From contig NC_073692.1 in assembly GCF_029784155.1 (NCBI RefSeq), forward strand, positions 329,239,920 through 329,303,919: a stretch of 64,000 bases of DNA, written 5' to 3'. This document shows, piece by piece, positions 1-11,500 of the stretch. The translations under genes and the position numbers were made by a program. Below the pieces are notes generated by a model that saw only the letters and a list, made by a program, of their open reading frames with translations, was not told the origin of the DNA and did no database searches. This stretch comes from Uranotaenia lowii. Lineage: Eukaryota; Arthropoda; Insecta; Diptera; Culicidae. Every line of letters starts with the position of its first letter. Positions within the stretch are counted from its first letter, which is position 1.

Positions 1-2227
1 CATTTTTATTTTTTGAGTTAGCTTCGGTTAGATTTTTTTGTCAATAAAAAATAACCATTTTTCAAAGCTACATAACTCTGTTATTTTTCAACGGAAATTA
101 TAAAATAGCACATCAAAATGCATTGGAATTTTATCAGCTTTCCAAATAAAATAGTTGCTAAAAAATAAATAAAGACCTTCAATATGAAAAGTTGTATATA
201 AACTTTAAATGGCGTCTAAAAGTACCGTCTGCACCACCGAATATTTTGCAAAAAATACCATTGAATAGCTCAATTTATGATGCAACTTTCATCTGAAGAC
301 ACCAAAGTGGGCCATCAACACCCTGAAGAGTTATGAAAGAAATAATGACGATAAATCTCTTTTTTTGCGACAAAAACAAACAATGGTCGAACAACTGCAC
401 TCACATATGGAGGTAGCGCGCACTTCTAACAACATGGAAACAAAAGAACTTGCCAAAGCAGGTAAAAAACACTATTTTTTGTGCCCTACTCGCATAACAG
501 TCCCATATGAATTTTCGTCATTTTAGGTCAACATAGGGATTCAAAATAAACATTAAAAAATGAGGTTTTGTTCTACAAACTTCGAAAAAAAAAACATTTT
601 GTGGCTGTCCTATATGAAATACACTCGAATAACGGTTCTATATGTGAAATACCACGGATTTGGTTACTTTTCAATGCTTCTTTCGGCTAAATAGTCTTTG
701 ATTTATAGCTTTGAATAATTTAAAAAAAGAAAGTGGCTTGGTGAGAGAAAAATATTTTGTATAGGATTGTAATGCGAGTAGATTTGAAAAAGGTTTCAAA
801 TATGGTCGATAAACAGTCCCATAATGAATAAAAATGGTGCTCTCGACCTTACCAATACCCCATTTTGGAAAATTTCAGGTCTTACGATTTATTATGACGA
901 CCGAGAAACGATTTTCGTTTATGCCGAAAGTGGTGATCACAATTTAAGAATGCATTCCAAAACAGGAAAAGCTGATTTTCTCGCTTGCTTGTTGTTGCAT
1001 ATGGAACTGTTATGAAAGTAGGGGCGGTAGAGTGTTGCAGCTTAACTGACTTCATGTTATATCCAAAAATCTAATAACGTATTCTTTTATACCCAGTTTT
1101 GCACCAGGTCACAATAAGTTTTGCAAATTTGGCTGTCATTTTTAGAAGTTTATGCGCTCAGTTTGGCATCCGGAATTCTCCAGATTTGATTTAAAATGGA
1201 CGGTGGAACACTGAAGATTCGTTTGTGAGCGATCGAGGTAGCAAAACACTGACGACGAATTATGTTCGTTCTAGTATGGTAAACTTCAAAACTGGGCGAA
1301 TGGAGGAAACAAATTCGGTTAAAAGATTATATTTTCAATTTCATATTACCTACAATGGGAATGATGCTTTTAACAGCCTGGGCTGGCCATACTGAGCACT
1401 TAGATTATTTCTACATTTGTGCCACACTCTTTGTTTTTGATCAATGGAAATGGATTTTGGTGTCCAGTGCTTAGCTCCCGATATCAAAACTATGTAAAGC
1501 ACGTCTATATTTCATTTTTTAATCACATTTTTGTGATTCCAAACACAGGAACTGAACCTTATATTTTTGGCATTGATTATGCTTCACAATGATCTTTGAT
1601 CGAAAAGTTAATAAGTTATATAGCATATGACCTGACCAGGTTGTAAAAGCAACATTTCCATTACTTGTTATATCACATTAACAATACGATACTAAGAATT
1701 TTGGTTAAAATTTAAAGTCAGTTATGCTGCAAACACTCTACAAAGAACGAAAAAGTAGTGTTTTTTACCTGTTTGGCAAGTTCTTTTGTTTCCATGTTGT
1801 TAGAAGTGCGGGCTACCTCCATATGTAAGTGTAGTTGTTCGACCATTGTTTGTTTTCGTCGCAAAAAAGAGATTTATCGTCATTATTTCTTTCATAACTC
1901 TTCAGGGTGTTGATGGCCCACTTTGGTGTCTTCAGATGAAAGTTGCATCATAAATTGAGCTATTCAATGGTATTTTTTGCAAAATATTCGGTGGTGCAGA
2001 CGGTACTTTTAGACGCCATTTAAAGTTTATATACAACTTTTCATATTGAAGGTCTTTATTTATTTTTTAGCAACTATTTTATTTGGAAAGCTGATAAAAT
2101 TCCAATGCATTTTGATGTGCTATTTTATAATTTCCGTTGAAAAATAGCAGAGTTATGTAGCTTTGAAAAATGGTTATTTTTTATTGACAAAAAAATCTAA
2201 CCGAAGCTAACTCAAAAAATAAAAATG
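1..2227. mobile_element. Fold-back element with ~475-bp inverted arms
   Basis: Bases 1-475 are repeated as the reverse complement at about 1756-2227, with only scattered mismatches (for example GTAGCGCG against GTAGCCCG). The 1.28-kb interior has no convincing reading frame. It repeats a short word of the type CAGTCCCATATGAA in variants near 498, 630, 815 and 1000. The left arm ends exactly at the window edge, so the true left end and any target duplication cannot be seen. This architecture fits a non-autonomous fold-back DNA transposon. An inverted segmental duplication or an assembly fold-back is the alternative. Confidence 0.75.
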
Positions 2228-2812
2228 TTAGAAATCTGAAAAAATACATGTGTTTTTAAGTCGCAAAAATGAGCCAAATTTTCAATTTTGGGGAAAATCT
2301 GAAGACCCCCGGCGCAAATTGTCAGATAATAAAAAAAAATCCCCATAAGAAAACTCTACAGATAGGAAAAACGTATTTTAAGTTCTGAATGTATATAAAA
2401 ACATAAAAATACAGGTGATTCAAGATGTGTGGTCCACGATTCCCCACAAGCAATGATTTGCAAATTGGTTGTGTTTGTGTGACTTATTTATGTTTCATCA
2501 AAAATTCCTTTTCCACGATCATGACAAAACTAAGATCATAAGCGTATGAGCATATTTGTGTTATGCACTTTAGGTTCCCCATCGATGAAATTAGCGGGTG
2601 TTTTTTTAATTATGCAAGTAAATTTTTCTAACTTTTTTTAACTTGATAAATAAAAGAAGCATATGATGCGTATTTCAGTCAACAACATATAGGAATATAT
2701 GCTCACGCAAAGAGACGTCGATGAAAGTTGGTTTGAGATTTTTATCTTAACACACATCTGAGATATTAAAAGTGGCCCACGTTTCCCCATGGCCCACGAT
2801 ACCCCACTCTCC
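2228..2812. repeat. Right part of a possible MITE ending in CTCCCC-TA
   Basis: The words CCCACGATTCCCCAC (about 2432), GGCCCACGTTTCCCC and GGCCCACGATACCCCACTCT (2774-2806) recur, and the stretch ends in CTCCCCTA. This resembles the ends of the GGGGAGA-type elements at 18912 and 21768. No matching left end is present, so the element may be truncated or interrupted by the fold-back element to the left. No gene is seen. Confidence 0.35.
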
Positions 2813-3440
2813 CCTATTATTTTGTTTTACCTTTTCTATCATTCATGTTGAATCGTGTTCATTTTTTTATCTTGCATTTATTATTTTATCTTCTCGCGTA
2901 TTTTTAACATTAATTGAAAATATTTCGTCAAGTTTGATGATGTTTAATCAAATTTTCAAATGTTCATATATTTTGATTCATCCAATTTTGTCTCATGAAC
3001 TCTTGTTCGATATTTGATTTAACATAATGTTTTTTTGGTTGTTTTATCCTGATCCTGTTTTATTTTTTTTCATGATTTTTTTTTCTATTCTTTTGTTTTT
3101 TTTATATAATTCTTTTTTTTAATATTTCTTATTTTGTTTAATCTGTTTTTGTTTAGTTTTACCTGGTTTTTTTTTTATGATTTTTGGTTAGTGTATTAAA
3201 ATAAAATTTTGTTTTCTTTAGCCTTGTTCAACACCCTTTACCTTTTTTTGCCATGGTGAGGCTGATTTTTGTTGACTCATCAAACACATCTTAATCTTAC
3301 TAGTTTTTTCAAGTCTTGTTTAAATTTATTTAATTTCGATTTTTTTCATTGTGGTTTTTTTAATCGCTTTTCCTCGTTTTCTTAATTTTTTTTCAGTATT
3401 TTCTTTTTTTTTCTTTTTCGACATTTTTTTCGTATAGTGT
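2813..3440. repeat. T-rich low-complexity tract
   Basis: About 600 bases are strongly biased to T on the plus strand, with many runs of 6-10 T. There is no simple repeat period and no credible gene; the short frame at 2772-3017 is a by-product of composition. Confidence 0.7.
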
Positions 3441-3479
3441 ATTTGATTTTAATGAGATTTTCGAACATTTACAGTATTA

Positions 3480-4255
3480 TAAAGATCAGCGGAAGTCACC
3501 ATCTTGGAAGGCTTCAGATAGTGAAATTTGACTTTCACCTAAGTCGTTTACTACGTATTGAAGTTTACTGGAAACCACCTGGATTTAAAGATGGCGTCAG
3601 ATAACGAAATTCGACTTCTTCTAGTTTAAGCGTTAATCCAATTCCAATATTGTTGAGCTTCCATGCGATTTTAAGTCATTTACATCATTGTTTAGTGGAA
3701 GCCGCCATCTAAGATTTCAAGATGGCGTCGGATAGCAAAATTTAACTACTTCTAGCTTTGCCCTTTCACCCAATACCCATAATTTTAGGGGCTCATGTGA
3801 TTTTTAGTAATTTACACATTTTAACACGTTCGTCGCCACGGCACCCATATTTGGGTGACGGGTGTATTTCCTGGGGGGCCCGTCACATCAAAAAGCGTGT
3901 GACGCTCTCTTACTTGAGTTTACCGCTCAACTTCGCAACACGTTTCAAATATGGGAGTTCTCCCTCTTTGCTTTCTCTCTCTGAAAATTTCTTTGGGCCC
4001 GGCTAGTAAAACTACCAAAATGAGCAGGGCGACAAACGTGTTAAAGATCAGCTGAAGCCGCCATCATGGATTTCAAGATGGCGTCTTACAGCAAAATTCG
4101 ACTTCAACTCGTTTAGCCAATTTAATCATTCAATACCGTGATTGTGGAAGTTTCGTGCAATTTTAAGTCGTTAACAAAATTTTCAATTTAAGCGGAAGCT
4201 GCCATAATTGATTTCAACATGGCGACACAACAAAATTTGAGCTCAACTCATGGTT
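3480..4255. repeat. Diverged ~135-bp tandem repeat
   Basis: At least four units share GGAAGCCGCCAT followed by CAAGATGGCGTC and AAAATTCGACTTC. The ATGGCG landmark lies at 3592, 3722, 4078 and 4219. If the 216-bp insertion plus its 4-bp duplication is subtracted, the spacing is 130, 136 and 141 bases, so the array predates the insertion at 3825. No open frame spans the array. Confidence 0.7.
3825..4040. mobile_element. piggyBac-type MITE, TTAA-flanked
   Basis: The 216-bp element starts CACGTTCGTCGCC and ends GGCGACAAACGTG, an inverted repeat with one mismatch. It is bounded on both sides by TTAA (3821-3824 and 4041-4044). A TTAA duplication is the hallmark of the piggyBac superfamily. There is no coding capacity. 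It sits inside the tandem repeat at 3480-4255. Confidence 0.85.
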
Positions 4256-5048
4256 TTATTCACCGGTCTTTCACAACCATCCTTGCCAGAGAAATTCCAA
4301 ATTAAAATTATTGTGATGGCTCTCATAAAACCATTATAAAACTTATTACCCATTATTTAACTATAGTAAAGCTAAATATTGAGCATTTCATAGACTGTCG
4401 CCATGTTGGTTACAAAATCGAAAGTCACAAAATCACGCCATGATGATGGATTCACAATGTCGAGTATTTGAAAACAATTTTTAGACCTATTTTCAATCGA
4501 TTGTTTTCCTTGTCATTACAATTATATTTATCAAAAATGTTTTAACAATATGTTTTAATTTTATTTTTTCCCAAAAAAATATGAAAAAGTTGATCATAAT
4601 GACGTTTTAAGACAAGAATCAAATAGCCAGATCTAAGCTTTATAAGAGATCTGGATATGCATAGAAGATTAATGCTATAGCTCTAACGAAGTTGTGCAGA
4701 CTGTGCAAACTTTTTAGCTGTTAGAGCATTTCAGTTTTTTACTGGACCTTGTATCTGTCTTTTAATACTTATCAGGAAAACATCCTCCGTCTTTTTTTTT
4801 AATTTTTTTAAGCAACTCTCAATCCATGGTGTTAATTCAAAACGTATTTTAAGCGACTTTGCAGGTTATTTTTAAAACAATATTTTAGAGAAAAATATTG
4901 CTACATGTGAACTTACATGACGGTCGTTGTCTTGCGTTCGTTTTCGTTTTCGTGTATAGAGTTTTATTCTTATAGTTTTTTTTTATTTTTCTTTTGAGCA
5001 AAAAAAAATAAATTTCTTTTTACTGAGCTATGCTGAATGGCATTTATG
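4256..5048. other. Unassigned AT-rich DNA
   Basis: I see no gene, terminal inverted repeat or tandem array here; homopolymer runs are common. Confidence 0.5.
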
Positions 5049-5052
5049 TTAA

Positions 5053-5292
5053 CACATTAATGGCCACGATAAAAATTTGAGCTCGAAAACACCAAAATTC
5101 GAAAATTTTTATTTCAGATACCACTGGAAAAATTGTATTAATATTGAATCCCTGAGTCGCTGGGAATGATGTGTTAAATTTTGTTGAATTGAATGTCATT
5201 CTAAATTTTTTGAAATTGGGTTTATGATTCTTGTTGTAACACATTCGCGGCAAGCGAAAAACTGAGTAATCTCATATTTGGTCAACAATGTG
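5053..5292. mobile_element. Second TTAA-flanked piggyBac-type MITE
   Basis: A 240-bp segment runs between TTAA at 5049-5052 and TTAA at 5293-5296. The ends CACATTAATGGCC and GGTCAACAATGTG form an imperfect inverted repeat (10 of 13). It is non-coding; the minus-strand frame across it is not credible. It resembles the 3825 element in size and CAC..GTG termini but differs in sequence. Confidence 0.6.
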
Positions 5293-5316
5293 TTAATGGA
5301 TCATAACTGTTTAAAA

Positions 5317-5923
5317 ACAGACCCCGTTCGTTTTTGGCAACATTCGATTTTGGCAACATTCGATTTTTGAAACATCCGATTTTGGCACATGTGCCAAAAT
5401 CGAACGATTTTTAGAAAAAACACTTCCTTCAAGTTTTCGTTATAACAGGACCCATTAAATTTAGACAAACACCATAAATACGTTTTAGTGTTCTCAAATG
5501 GTGATAAAATGCATCAATAAAAACAAAAGTTTTTTTTTTTAATTTTATAAAGTACTTAAAAATGACAAAAAGATTAAAAATTCAAAAAGTAAAAAACAAA
5601 TTGAAACAAATGACTGAAAATGACAAAAAATAACTAAAAAATGATGAAGAATGACAAAAACAGCAAATATGACAGATGAAAAAAAACATTATTAACAAAA
5701 CAAGAAAAGTGCCAAATGCATCAAAAACATTATGAGAAAAAAATAAAAAATGACTACAAATGGTCGGAAACTGACTGAAAATAACGTTTTTGATAATGAA
5801 AATAGTTATTTTGTAAAAATAACTGAAAAAAAAGTTGAGAAAAAAAACCGTTCGATTTTGGCAACATTCGATTTAGACAACACAAAATTTACGGGCGTGT
5901 TGCCAAAATCGAACGGGGTCTGT
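5317..5923. mobile_element. MITE with ACAGACCCCGTTCG ends
   Basis: The 14-bp ends ACAGACCCCGTTCG (5317-5330) and CGAACGGGGTCTGT (5910-5923) are perfect inverted repeats. Just inside each end the phrase TTTTGGCAACATTCGAT is repeated. A TTTAAA-like sequence flanks both sides and may be the target duplication. The interior is A-rich and non-coding. Confidence 0.8.
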
Positions 5924-5930
5924 ATTTAAA

Positions 5931-5953
5931 TATTATTATTATTATTATTATTT
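5931..5953. repeat. (ATT)n microsatellite
   Basis: About seven uninterrupted ATT units directly follow the MITE at 5317-5923. Confidence 0.9.
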
Positions 5954-7357
5954 TTACTGTATCAGTTTGAATAAATGATTTTGACTAAAAGTGAATCTAA
6001 TATTTCATAGATTTTAACTCTTACTTTGTTTCTTCCATTCACCTAAATAATCTACCAATGAAAAGATCGAAAAAACTCTAAATTCAATCAGATCCGAGAC
6101 CGTAACAAAATGCAATTTCCCCGTTGGCAGGAAAAGCAACCAAAATACCGCACACATTGCGCTCGTTGGTGGTTTGGACAACATAAATAACATCATTAAT
6201 ACGTTATAAAGTAATTGACCATCAATTGCTCGGGCAGAACGTACATAAGTACCATAAGTAAGTACGAGGGAGAAAAGCAGCTTACCCTGCTGAAATAAAA
6301 AAAATAAGTACAACTTCGCGAAACCTCACAGCAATTGCTAAAAGCGCCATTGAGAAATGTGCGAGCAAGAGAAAGTTCTGTGTGGTCCCGGGAATGTTCT
6401 TCAGTTGGGCACCTTTCCCAAAGAAGATGCTACAATTCATTCTTCTTTTTTTGCACATAAAGACTGGCATCAATAAAAGAAAAGAATGAAAAGAAAAACA
6501 ACACCAAACAAGTAGGTACTCTTCAATTGGGTACGTGAGTCGGAAAAAAGTAATTGTAGGGACTGTACTCACGCATAAAGTATTACCGTTTCGTTGGATT
6601 TTTTTCATGGTCCGTATTTTTGAACCCAATCCATCTGGGTATCATATTTAATTTTCTTCTGTCACGACTTCGAATTGGTTAGGGGTGCAATAAATTTGGT
6701 TTTGATTGATGTTATCGATCGTGCTCGAAATTTGGACCCTCCGCGTCATGTCAGCTGGTATTATGCGATACAGAATGATAAGACTGCAGCAATAAGTTTA
6801 TTTCAGAAAACCATTTGTCGTGCAGAATGCAACATTTCGAATGTTGATATCCCTGGAAATTTTTCTCTTGCTCAGTAAAATATCTATCTCTGAAACTTTC
6901 CGTTTCCGTGCTTACTTTTATGAACTAAAAATACGAGACCGAAGATAAGTCTTCGGAAATCGGCGCACAGAGAAAACAAGAAACATCAACTTCAGCTCGT
7001 TCAGATAATAATGCGAAAAGTTGCACAATAATGATTTATTGTTTAGTAAACAATCGAGCGTGGCCGCCAAGTAGAAGTGGAAAAGTTTTCTTCATTTAGA
7101 GTCCCATCCAGGAAACTCTTCCTCAGTTCATTCTCTTCCGCGGCCTTATGCTTTCCATTGAGCATTATTGTACTTATGCTGTTGGTATTTTATCGCTAAT
7201 TCCAGACTCTGGAGTTCAAGCACGAGCTGCTCAACTGTTCGGTAAATATAGCACTCTTTGAGGGCAATCCTTTAATAAAAGTTCTCGTACAGATAGTTCC
7301 AGGTCTGATTTGAAACCACAGAATGTAATTTTATCAATGTACCTGATACATTCTTTG
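5954..7357. other. Unassigned DNA with two short minus-strand frames
   Basis: No gene recognised. Minus-strand frames at 6014-6313 (99 aa) and 6282-6629 (115 aa) overlap and lack recognisable motifs. Base composition is less extreme here than to either side, so an unrecognised exon or conserved non-coding block is possible. Confidence 0.4.
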
Positions 7358-7520
7358 CGATGCTTATCAGCTTCAATCAGCATAAATAAGTAAGAAAGTA
7401 TTGTATGAGTATTGTAAAAAAATGTATTTGTACTTATAACTAGTTTAAAAAAACATATTTGAAGATAAATTTAATTCAACTGAAAATATAATAAATGAAT
7501 TGAAAAAAAAAATGCATTTG
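7358..7520 (+). repeat. Dispersed direct repeat, copy 1
   Basis: The sequence beginning GATGCTTATCAGCTTCAATC matches, with many substitutions and small gaps, the block at 9566-9740. The pair shares GCATAAATAA, AAGTATTGTATGA and GATAAATTTAAT in order. No terminal inverted repeat was found, so the class is unknown. Confidence 0.6.
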
Positions 7521-8140
7521 GTTTAGTCAAAAGCTGACTTTTTAGAATGAACAATTTGAAAGCACTTCAACCATTAAAATTGCATTTTAAAATTATAAAA
7601 TCTGTACATTATTTATTGTGTACATTAAAGGTACTTTTCATCAAATATTCTGCAATGTTTTTCAATCGTGTTATGGCTCAATATCATTCATTGGCATTGA
7701 AAGTTATCACTATCGTTTTGTGGGCGTTAAAAGCTTTCTAGCGGATTCTTGTTGTCATTTTGAAGATTTTGAAGAAATTTTTTTTTGAAATTTATTTTCA
7801 CCATAAAAATTAATTTATGGAAAATGTACTAAAACAGCAAATAAAAAGCATGTTTTCTTGAAATTAGCTTTTATGCTCTTCTACTCTTTTGGTTTTGGTT
7901 TTACCACGGCCCTATGCACCGGAGGATCGGCGCGGGATTATTAACTCTAACTCTAACTCTTTTGGTTCCAAGGGCCTCATATTTGATATATTAAAAAAAA
8001 TCAAGAAATTTCACTAAAACCTAAATCTTCATGGATGGTTATTAATAATAAAGAATCAATTTTTCGATTTACCTGGTTTTAGTTGAGGAGATTTTAATGT
8101 TTTAATGTTTTGAATCTTCGACATATTTATCCGCACTAGT
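7521..8140. other. Unassigned DNA with a GC-rich block and CTAACT repeats
   Basis: Mostly AT-rich. Bases 7904-7965 stand out: a GC-rich phrase containing GCACCGGAGGATCGGCGCG is followed by four CTCTAA-type hexamers. It could be a SINE fragment or the tail of an interspersed repeat. No A or B box can be assigned. Confidence 0.3.
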
Positions 8141-8660
8141 GTATATACTAAGCTTGCCAGATTGCCCGGTTTTATCCGGGTTTGCCCGGATATTTGATGC
8201 AAAATTTCGAGAAAGTCCGGTCCGGCCCGGTTGCCCGGATATCGTGAAAAAAGTCCGGATATTGCCCGGATTTTTTTCACAATTTTCACAAAGAAACCAA
8301 AAAAATATCAAAGTTTTTGAGTAAGTTTCAGCAAAATCGATCAACGGTATGGAAATTTTCAACGGTTATTTCAAATAATTTCGCTAATTTACTTTTATAA
8401 ACCTTTAAATATTTAAGTGTTCCAAAAAATTTTAGGAAGTCTGCAATTACATTAATGAAATATTAATTTAATTTTTTTTTTGCATTTTTTCTTTGTTTTT
8501 ATATATAATAACACCTAAGTTTTGCCCGGTTTTTGCCCGGTTTTTTAATTTGAAAAATTGAAATCGATGCCCGGATTTTGCCAGGTTTTTTTTGAAAAAA
8601 TGCCCGGAATTGCTAGGCCCGGATGGGAGTGGAAAAAATTCTGGCAACCTTAGTATATAC
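8141..8660. mobile_element. GCCCGG-family MITE, complete copy
   Basis: The ends are GTATATACTAAGCTTGCCAG and its complement CTGGCAACCTTAGTATATAC, differing at one position. The 520-bp interior repeats the word GCCCGG about ten times, clustered inside both ends. It has no coding potential; overlapping short frames occur on both strands only because of the repeated words. Related partial copies lie near 35741 and 57946. Confidence 0.85.
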
Positions 8661-9565
8661 CTGCCCAGCTGTAAAGTGATTGATCGTTCATAAAAATATA
8701 TAAAAATAAATCAAATGGTCGTTTAATGATGTACCAATCTTACCTTTTCATTGCACGAAAACTTCACCTTATCTGATTTTTGAAAGGCACATTTTGGGGT
8801 TTGATTTCGGGTATTTGTCATTCTGTGAAAAATCATTCAGGGTAAATGTTTTCGGGCTGTCAGGATACAATCCTTATGAGCAGTATAGTAGTAATTTTTC
8901 AACCATTTTTTTCCGCAGATTTTTTTTATTTATTTGAAAAACCTATCTAATTCCAAGAAGGATGAGAAACTAGAAAACTTTGGAAAAATATGGAGCTTTG
9001 GTCAAATTTAAATACCATGAAATTGACTAAATGTCCACTGTAATGACATTTACTGACCAAAAAATAGAATATGCAATTGAAATAAAACTTTTTTATTTAC
9101 CTTTTGCGATTGAAATAAAATGTTTTTGTTTTTCCGTGAGTCCGTGAGCAATTTATCAAAAAATTTTGAAAAAAATCTCAATTCAATGAAAATTAACTGA
9201 AAAATTCTATGCTAAACCTGAAAAATCTCTCCGACCTACAAACATAATTTTTATCCAAAATAAAATACAAAAATGTTTTAAACTGAATCATAACATGAGA
9301 TTATCCAATCAAACGCGTCAAGTCATTAAGAAACTGTTAATTCTTGCTTTTTTGAATATCATCACGAAAAATCTTTTCTGGTCAGCTAACAAATCTCATT
9401 TCCAAAATTTGGTCTTCTTGTTGAAAATGTTGACCATCCATGTGGGCTTTTCGAAAAAAAACTTCAGTTGTTTCATTCTTGTTTAAAATTTACCTTTGAT
9501 TTTCATGAAATTTTCCTTAAAAAGTTTCTTTTTCTGTTAAATTGATTCACACACAAAAGAAACCA
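8661..9565. other. Unassigned AT-rich DNA
   Basis: No gene, inverted repeat or array recognised. Confidence 0.5.
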
Positions 9566-9740
9566 GATGCTTATCTGCTTCAAACAGCATAAATAAATAA
9601 AAAAGTATTGTATGAATATTTTAAATAAAATGTATTTTATACTTGTTACTTGTTAAAAATTATTTTTGATGATAAATTTAATATAACAAAAAATATAAAA
9701 AAAAAATATTGAAAAAAATATTATTAAGATTAAGTAAAAA
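9566..9740 (+). repeat. Dispersed direct repeat, copy 2
   Basis: Same orientation as the copy at 7358-7520, starting GATGCTTATCTGCTTCAAAC. The match fades near 9740. Confidence 0.6.
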
Positions 9741-11498
9741 GATAATTTTCCATGGAACATATAATAATAAGAGAAAATGTTTTAAATGTTGAGAATCTAA
9801 CTCATAAAGATATCAAGAACACAAGGCAGCAAAAATCAAATTTTTCCAAGGTGCAAAAAATATGACAGCTAATTTTGTATAAATCTGGTGCGTTGATTCT
9901 AAATATGTAATCAGTTTTTTCTACTAATTTTGTTTACGAGATAACTTTCTAAAGTAGGGCAAAATTCATTTGATAAATTTGTACATGTTGTTTTTGCAAA
10001 ACTAAATAAAATAAACGCGAGTTATTTCTAATAAAAAAATAAAACAAAAAAAAAGTGTTTTCATGATATTTTTCAAGAATTTTTTTCCAATTTTGCAAAA
10101 AAGGAAATATAACGAAATTTTTAAAATGATTTTAATCTGGAATTCTTTTTTCTATTCTTTCTTCTAGGATTTTAACGCTGTCGCGTTATTCATCCCCCAG
10201 GATTTTAATCTGGAGGCTCTGGAGTCTCTGCTTCAAATATAAAACTTTGTTCAGCCATAAACAAAGTTGTAGAAAGAATGAAAATTTCCAATATCAAATA
10301 CTTAAACACTTTCTGTAACGATGTCAGGAATTTTTGTAATCTCTTAAAATCTTAAGCTTCAATCAGAAATGAAAATAATTTCCGATTCAGTTATTTTATG
10401 AAAATATTCACCAGATCTTCACATTACGGCAAATCTTCCAAAAATGCTGTGATCATTAAGTCCATCAACAAATAATATTACCATGTCTTCAGAGCCAAAG
10501 GGCAAATTAAGGAATTTGTGTACTATTGTAAACAAAAATACTCTTCATATCTAAATTCTTAAAAGGTGTGAATTTCGGGTTTTAAATTTTAATCTTTTTT
10601 TTAAATAACGCAAATTGTAACATTTTTCAAAATATATTAATAATCGATCTTCACGGGAACTTTCAAGCGTATTTTCTTTCAAGCAATTTTCATGCACTTA
10701 TACTTAGCTTGCCTGATTTTTTCATTGCATTTGCCCAAATCTAGCAAATCCGGAAATTTTAGTTGAAAACCTGTTTTTTTTAATGTGAGCAAAACGCTGG
10801 AAAAAATTAAATGAAATCATTTACAAAAACATTCAATTAGAAACATTTTAGAAAAACTCCACCGTGACGAAAAATCACTTTTGCGGACATTCTAAACTAT
10901 TATCATTCTAAACTTCATTCAATGTGAAAGGAAAATAATTTTGTCATTAAAAAACTGTAAGTGTTTTGTAATTGCCTACTTCTGTGACGTGAATTCACGC
11001 TAGAATTGACCAGTTCTATCATCAGTACATATCGCTTAATTTCCTGTTCTCTCTGTGAAAATATAATATCCTTGTTTACGAAAATGTTATACATCAAAAA
11101 CTAACCTACAATTTGATGATAGAAACTTTCCGGTTAATCAACAACACACAAAGTAAAGCCTCTTTAAACTTTTGTTGCGAATTCACTCAGTTTTCAATAA
11201 AACAGGGTTGCAGACTGAATTTACGTCACGGAATTCTTCAATTCAAGTTCTTCTGAGCCGTTTTTATAGCTTTTAAATGTTATGTTTACTTTAAAAATTG
11301 GTATGATGAAATTACAATCTTTAATTTTCATTATTTTTTGCTGCTTTTTATTTTCTTATATTCACTGCACTTGAATAAAAAGATATTGAGGAATTATACG
11401 TTAAAATTACTACTGTTTCTAAAAGTCTGCATTCAGATTTTCTCCAAAATTTTCTTAAATCCATATAGGGTGAGTGACCCTTCTTCCGATTAAAAGCC
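9741..11498. other. Unassigned AT-rich DNA
   Basis: No credible gene. A 60-codon minus-strand frame at 10915-11097 has no recognisable features. Confidence 0.5.
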
Positions 11499-11500
11499 TA

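Noticed and set aside
6014..6629. Overlapping 99- and 115-codon minus-strand frames
   Set aside because: They overlap in different frames and show no motif, splice pattern or composition typical of genes.
8102..8362. Overlapping frames at the GCCCGG element
   Set aside because: They arise from repeated GCCCGG words inside a MITE with clear terminal repeats.
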